From assembly GCA_003695865.1 (NCBI GenBank), contig RFGQ01000374.1, forward strand, positions 1-9,862: DNA of 9,862 bases, written 5' to 3'. Below are positions 7,163 through 9,862 of this stretch, piece by piece. The translations under genes were made by a program, and so were the position numbers. This DNA is from Gemmatimonadota bacterium. Lineage in GTDB: Bacteria > Gemmatimonadota > Gemmatimonadetes > Longimicrobiales > Gaopeijiaceae. The notes beneath the pieces are model-generated. The model was not told the origin of the DNA. It worked only from the letters and a program-made list of their open reading frames with translations, and did not search any database. The number at the start of each line of letters is the position of its first letter. The first letter of the stretch is position 1.

Positions 7163-7929
7163 GCGCCACGGGGGTGCTTCGCGTCGAAGCGACCGACGGG
7201 GTGGCCACGCTCACCCTGAACCGGCCCGAGCGGCGGAATGCGCTCAACGGCGCGCTCGTCGAGGCGCTCACCGGGGCCCTGGCGGAACTCGCGCGGCGCG
7301 AGGACGTGCGCGTGGTGCTCCTGCGCGGTGAAGGGCCCGACTTCTGCTCGGGCGCCGACCTGGCGGAGCTCGAGCGTATCGCCGGGCTGGACGTCGAGGC
7401 CAACCTCGCAGACGCCTCGCGGCTCGGCGACCTGTTCCTGGCCATGCGTGCGCACCCGCACCCCATCGTCGCGGCCGTACACGGCCGCGCGCTCGCGGGC
7501 GGGTGCGGCCTGGCCACCGCCTGCGACGTGATTCTCGCGCGGGAGGACGCCGAATTCGGCTATCCCGAGGTCCACCTGGGGTTCGTACCGGCGATGGTCA
7601 TGGCGCTGCTGCGCCGCAAGGTGACCGAAGGCCGCGCCTTCGAGCTGGTCACCACCGGGTCCCGGATCGACGCGAGGCGCGCGGCCGAGATCGGCCTGGT
7701 GAACCGGGTGCTGCCCGGCGACGGCTTCGACGAGGCGGTGGCGGCCTGGGTGGCCGACCTCGCCTCTCGCCCGGCCAGCGCGGTCACGCTCTCGAAGCGG
7801 CTGCTCTACGGGCTCGACGGAGCCTCACTGGAGGAAGGGGTGCGCCGCGGCGCCGAGGTCAACGTGCTCGCACGCATGACCGAGGCGTGCCGGCAGGGGG
7901 TGCGCCGCTTCCTCGACCGGTCGAAGTGA
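7159..7929 (+). CDS. Enoyl-CoA hydratase/isomerase family protein (glutaconyl-CoA hydratase-like)
   Basis: A 256-aa crotonase-fold protein of typical length. The sequence has TLTLNRPERRNALN (17-30) and the first oxyanion-hole loop CSGADL (63-68). The second is VHGRALAGGCGLATACD (107-123), then EFGYPEVHLGFVPAMV (132-147). In mitochondrial enoyl-CoA hydratase two glutamates act (Glu144 and Glu164). Here the second is kept as Glu137 but the first position is Gly117. The GFVPA-type loop and this Gly recall bacterial methylglutaconyl-/isohexenylglutaconyl-CoA hydratases (LiuC/AtuE-like) more than the classic beta-oxidation hydratase, though this is from memory. In the operon it would hydrate the product of the carboxylase. 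Start at 7159 within the ATGA overlap, with a GGAGGAG site just upstream. Fold certain, hydratase versus isomerase or lyase activity not certain. Confidence 0.9.
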   Translation: MSATGVLRVEATDGVATLTLNRPERRNALNGALVEALTGALAELARREDVRVVLLRGEGPDFCSGADLAELERIAGLDVEANLADASRLGDLFLAMRAHPHPIVAAVHGRALAGGCGLATACDVILAREDAEFGYPEVHLGFVPAMVMALLRRKVTEGRAFELVTTGSRIDARRAAEIGLVNRVLPGDGFDEAVAAWVADLASRPASAVTLSKRLLYGLDGASLEEGVRRGAEVNVLARMTEACRQGVRRFLDRSK

Positions 7930-7981
7930 GTGAGTTTTGTTCTTTCCGTCGGGGCACCGGGGGGCGCGCAGCGCGTATCTG

Positions 7982-8170
7982 GTGTGGAGGGTGCGCCTGT
8001 TCCTCGGTGGTGCGACGGTCGGCGTGGTAGGCATGGCGCTCGAGCGGGCGTGGGTCGTGAACGTGGCGCTCGTGCTGCTGGGTGTGGGGTTCGCCCTGCG
8101 CTTCGTGCCCGCGCGGGGCGACGTGACGAGCGGGCGGGACGCTCCCCCGGACCGGCGGGAGGATCTCTGA
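7982..8170 (+). CDS. Small hypothetical membrane protein, two predicted helices
   Basis: About 62 residues in the gap between hydratase and acyl-CoA dehydrogenase. Two hydrophobic segments are visible: RLFLGGATVGVVGMALE (residues 5-21) and WVVNVALVLLGVGFALRFV (24-42). A short charged, hydrophilic tail follows. The start is uncertain. The frame opens at a TTG (7937); I chose the GTG at 7982, but a GTG at 7991 immediately after GGAGG and an ATG at 8033 are also possible. No ribosome site clearly decides. I recognise no named family; function unknown. It lies on the same strand and likely in the same transcript as the acyl-CoA genes. It could be a chance open frame, though the hydrophobic pattern and the GC-rich third positions argue for coding. 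Confidence 0.5.
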   Translation: MWRVRLFLGGATVGVVGMALERAWVVNVALVLLGVGFALRFVPARGDVTSGRDAPPDRREDL

Positions 8171-8204
8171 GGTACGGGGCTCCTCCCGGCCGCCGCCGGG
8201 TACC
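8171..8204 (+). repeat. Hairpin-forming inverted repeats upstream of the acyl-CoA dehydrogenase gene
   Basis: CCCGGC (8185-8190) and GCCGGG (8195-8200) form a 6-bp stem with a CGCC loop. GGTAC (8171-8175) can also pair with GTACC (8200-8204) as an outer stem, sharing one base. It starts directly after the stop of the small membrane ORF and no T-tract follows. It may act as a weak terminator or an mRNA processing structure that separates acyl-CoA dehydrogenase expression from the operon. Confidence 0.3.
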
Positions 8205-8257
8205 ATACAGATTCATCCGGCTATGCCGCCCCGGGCGGAGCGGCCGGTCCAGACACC

Positions 8258-8263
8258 GGAAGG
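8258..8263 (+). promoter_or_regulatory. Probable ribosome binding site for the acyl-CoA dehydrogenase
   Basis: GGAAGG lies 10 nt before the ATG at 8274. The alternative in-frame ATG at 8223 has no purine-rich site and would add 17 residues not typical of the family, so 8274 is preferred. Confidence 0.45.
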
Positions 8264-8273
8264 CACCGTATCG

Positions 8274-9503
8274 ATGCGTCGGTACCTGACAGACGAGCAC
8301 ATCGCCCTGCGCGAGCAGGTACGGGCGTTCGCCGTTGAAGCGATCGTTCCCATCGCGCGCGATCACGACGCGAGTGGGGAGTTTCCGTGGGAGACGGTCG
8401 CCCGCATGGGCGAGCTGGGCTTCCTCGGCGTGCCCGTACCCGAGTCGCTCGGCGGCATGGGACGCGACTACCTGAGCTACATCCTGGTCGTGGAGGAGCT
8501 GGCCAAGTACGACGCCAGCCACGCGATCACGGTCTCGGCGCACACCACGTTGGGGACGTCGCCCATCCTCGCTTTCGGCACGCCCGAGCAGCAGGAGCGC
8601 TACGTGCCCCCGCTCGCTTCGGGACGCGTACTCGGCGGCTTCGGCCTCACGGAGCCCGACGCGGGATCCGACGCTTCGGGCAGCCGCACACGGGCCGTGC
8701 GGGAGGACGGGGGCTACCGCATCAACGGCTCGAAGATCTTCATTACCCACGCGGGCGTGGGCGAGATCTTCACCGTGACGGCGGTCACCGATCCCGAGCG
8801 CGGCTCCAAGGGCATCAGCAGCTTCATCGTCACCAAGCCCACGGTCGATCTCGAACGCGCGCGCGCCCTCGGATTCGGCCACGACGACGGACTCGAGTTC
8901 GTGGAGGGCGTGCGGGCGGGGAAGAAGGAAGACAAGATGGGGTGGCGGGCATCCGACACCCGTGAGTTGCTCCTCGAGGACGTATGGGTTCCCGAGGAGA
9001 ACCGGCTGGGCGAGGAGGGCGAGGGCTTCGTGAACTTCATGAAGACCCTCGACGCGGGCCGCATCGGCATCGCGGCCCTCTCGCTGGGCCTGGCGGAGGG
9101 AGCGGTGGACGTCGCGCTCCGCTACGCCACCGAGCGTGAACAGTTCGGCCGCCGCATCTGGGATTTCCAGGCCGTGCAGTTCACCCTCGCCGACCTGGCC
9201 ACGGAGATCGAGGCCGGGAAGCACCTCACCTACCACGCCGCGTGGCTCAAGGATCAGGGCCAACCGTTCTCCAAGGAGGCGGCCATGGCGAAGCTCTTCT
9301 GTTCGGAGCTCGCGATGAAGGCCACCACGCGGGCCGTCCAGGTGCTGGGCGGCGTGGGCTACACCGACGCGTATCCGGTGGAGCGCATGATGCGCGACGC
9401 GAAGGTGTGCGAGATCGGTGAGGGCACGAACGAGATTCAGCGCCTCGTCATCGGGCGGCACCTTCTGAAGGAGCTCGACCGGATGGCGGGCGCGACAGGC
9501 TGA
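8274..9503 (+). CDS. Acyl-CoA dehydrogenase (FAD-dependent)
   Basis: A 409-aa flavoprotein of the acyl-CoA dehydrogenase family, complete in all three domains. These are the N-terminal helical domain (YLTDEHIALREQVRAFA), the FAD-binding middle domain with FGLTEPDAGSDASGS (123-137) and GWRASDTREL (223-232), and the C-terminal helical domain. The last carries YATEREQFGRR, QVLGGVGYTDAYPVERMMRD and EIGEGTNEIQRLVIGR. The catalytic base is expected at Glu383 (the Glu of GEGT). Isovaleryl-CoA and long-chain enzymes lack it there, so this is of the short/medium/branched-chain type. It removes hydrogens from C2-C3 of an acyl-CoA and passes electrons to electron-transfer flavoprotein in the cytosol. 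Between the FAD-site strand and GWRASDT it has about 20 extra residues (roughly 190-215, ALGFGHDDGLEFVEGVRAG) compared with common homologues. Separated by 103 nt from the small ORF. It could supply the enoyl-CoA for the carboxylase upstream (AtuD-like) or serve general beta-oxidation. Confidence 0.93.
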   Translation: MRRYLTDEHIALREQVRAFAVEAIVPIARDHDASGEFPWETVARMGELGFLGVPVPESLGGMGRDYLSYILVVEELAKYDASHAITVSAHTTLGTSPILAFGTPEQQERYVPPLASGRVLGGFGLTEPDAGSDASGSRTRAVREDGGYRINGSKIFITHAGVGEIFTVTAVTDPERGSKGISSFIVTKPTVDLERARALGFGHDDGLEFVEGVRAGKKEDKMGWRASDTRELLLEDVWVPEENRLGEEGEGFVNFMKTLDAGRIGIAALSLGLAEGAVDVALRYATEREQFGRRIWDFQAVQFTLADLATEIEAGKHLTYHAAWLKDQGQPFSKEAAMAKLFCSELAMKATTRAVQVLGGVGYTDAYPVERMMRDAKVCEIGEGTNEIQRLVIGRHLLKELDRMAGATG

Positions 9504-9551
9504 CGACAGTACCGGACCGCACAGGGCCGCCGACGGCCGCTCGACCGGACG

Positions 9552-9600
9552 GCTCCGACCTCTCGACGACACGAGGAGAGGCCGGGCCCGGGGTCGGAGC
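9552..9600 (+). promoter_or_regulatory. Long inverted repeat in the leader of the RNase E/G gene
   Basis: GCTCCGACC (9552-9560) is perfectly complementary to GGTCGGAGC (9592-9600), a 9-bp stem enclosing 31 nt. Inside it, CCTCTC (9559-9564) can pair instead with GAGAGG (9576-9581), partly competing with the outer stem. A smaller GGCCG/CGGCC hairpin lies just before (9525-9538). The structure sits in the 140-nt gap upstream of the RNase start, so it would be a leader structure if transcription starts before it, or a terminator for the dehydrogenase gene. No T-tract follows. Confidence 0.4.
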
Positions 9601-9632
9601 GGAGCGCCGGGGGCGGGTCCGGCCGACAGAAC

Positions 9633-9636
9633 GGAG
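9633..9636 (+). promoter_or_regulatory. Ribosome binding site supporting a TTG start
   Basis: GGAG is 7 nt before the TTG at 9644. No ATG is available in this frame near the family's expected N-terminus. The next candidate, GTG at 9662, would remove the conserved RREIL start and has no site, so this motif decides for TTG. Confidence 0.6.
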
Positions 9637-9643
9637 ACCACGC

Positions 9644-9862
9644 TTGCGGAGAGAGATCCTCGTGAGCGCCACCCAGCACGAGCAATGGGTGGCGCTCCTG
9701 GAAGACAAGCAGCTCGTTGAGATCATGTTCGACCGGCCCGATCAGGGGCGTCTGGTCGGAGACATCTTCAAGGGTCGGGTGGAGGCGGTCCTCCCCGGCA
9801 TTCAGGCGGCCTTCGTCGACATCGGCACCGAGAAGGCCGGGTTCCTGCACGTGTCGGACGTG
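9644..9862 (+). CDS. Ribonuclease E/G family protein (3'-partial)
   Basis: The first 73 codons of an RNase E/G (Rne/Rng) gene, cut by the right edge of the window. Read from TTG, the protein begins with RREILVSATQHEQWVALLED, which matches the usual KRELLI-type start of RNase G followed by the short strand-rich segment. From about residue 36 the S1 RNA-binding domain begins, with VGDIFKGRVEAVLPGIQAAF, VDIG (58-61) and FLHVSDV. The enzyme is a cytosolic endoribonuclease for rRNA/tRNA maturation and mRNA decay. The catalytic Mg2+-binding DNase I-like part and the zinc link would lie beyond the window. The TTG start and a structured leader suggest limited or regulated translation. The N-terminus reads like an RNase G-length protein, but whether an RNase E-type C-terminal scaffold is present cannot be seen. 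Confidence 0.9.
   Translation, partial: MRREILVSATQHEQWVALLEDKQLVEIMFDRPDQGRLVGDIFKGRVEAVLPGIQAAFVDIGTEKAGFLHVSDV

Noticed and set aside
8201..8222. Promoter -10 (TACCAT) ahead of the acyl-CoA dehydrogenase
   Set aside because: No -35 box at a suitable distance, and it overlaps the hairpin; evidence insufficient.
7806..9641. A 611-codon minus-strand open frame opposite the acyl-CoA dehydrogenase
   Set aside because: Low-complexity Arg/Ala/Pro/His composition, no domain, and it mirrors a well-supported gene; a composition shadow.
1..9862. tRNA, rRNA, CRISPR, IS elements, integrases, toxin-antitoxin or defence genes
   Set aside because: No cloverleaf-like segment, repeated-spacer pattern, terminal repeats with transposase, or defence-family motifs were seen on either strand.

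Overview
This is a high-GC, densely packed bacterial window in which every recognisable gene lies on the + strand. The gene content is a free-standing cobalamin-binding domain of the methylmalonyl-CoA mutase family, a six-helix hybrid histidine kinase, an acyl-CoA carboxylase/AtuA/enoyl-CoA hydratase/acyl-CoA dehydrogenase cluster and an RNase E/G gene. With the composition, this points to an aerobic heterotrophic Gram-negative lineage. The RNase N-terminus and the style of the proteins remind me most of Gemmatimonadota; Acidobacteriota or Myxococcota are not excluded. The assignment is from memory and tentative.

Layout. Positions 3-401 hold the C-terminal part of an isoprenylcysteine/phospholipid-type membrane methyltransferase, cut by the window edge. 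It contains a striking 50-nt AT-rich island. Positions 447-866 encode a 139-aa stand-alone B12-binding domain. Positions 940-3516 encode an 858-aa membrane hybrid sensor kinase (6 TM, 2 PAS, HisKA, HATPase, receiver). Positions 3676-7929 form a tight operon: acyl-CoA carboxylase carboxyltransferase subunit, AtuA-family protein (DUF1446), a separate small AtuA C-terminal-domain protein, and an enoyl-CoA hydratase. Junctions are ATGA overlaps or a gap of a few bases. A small two-helix membrane ORF (about 7982-8170) and an acyl-CoA dehydrogenase (8274-9503) follow on the same strand. The window ends inside an RNase E/G-family gene that starts at a TTG (9644).

How the genes may work together. Carboxyltransferase, AtuA, hydratase and acyl-CoA dehydrogenase are the core of the acyclic terpene utilisation (Atu) and leucine/isovalerate (Liu) type of pathway. 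In that scheme a branched acyl-CoA is dehydrogenated, the enoyl-CoA is carboxylated at the gamma carbon, and the glutaconyl-type product is hydrated. The biotin carboxylase/BCCP subunit, the lyase and any regulator are not in this window, so the substrate cannot be fixed. The B12 domain upstream would belong to propionyl-CoA/methylmalonyl-CoA or another acyl-CoA isomerisation, a plausible downstream route for branched-chain products, but it is a separate unit and the link is inference.

Nothing here is a clear novel defence or mobile system. I see no tRNA, rRNA, CRISPR, IS element or integrase. The points most worth checking are the split AtuA within a carboxylase operon lacking its biotin subunit, the AT-rich island in the first gene, and the structured leader of the RNase gene. 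No gene-free stretch exceeds 300 bases; the longest are 3517-3675 (159 nt), 9504-9643 (140 nt) and 8171-8273 (103 nt).
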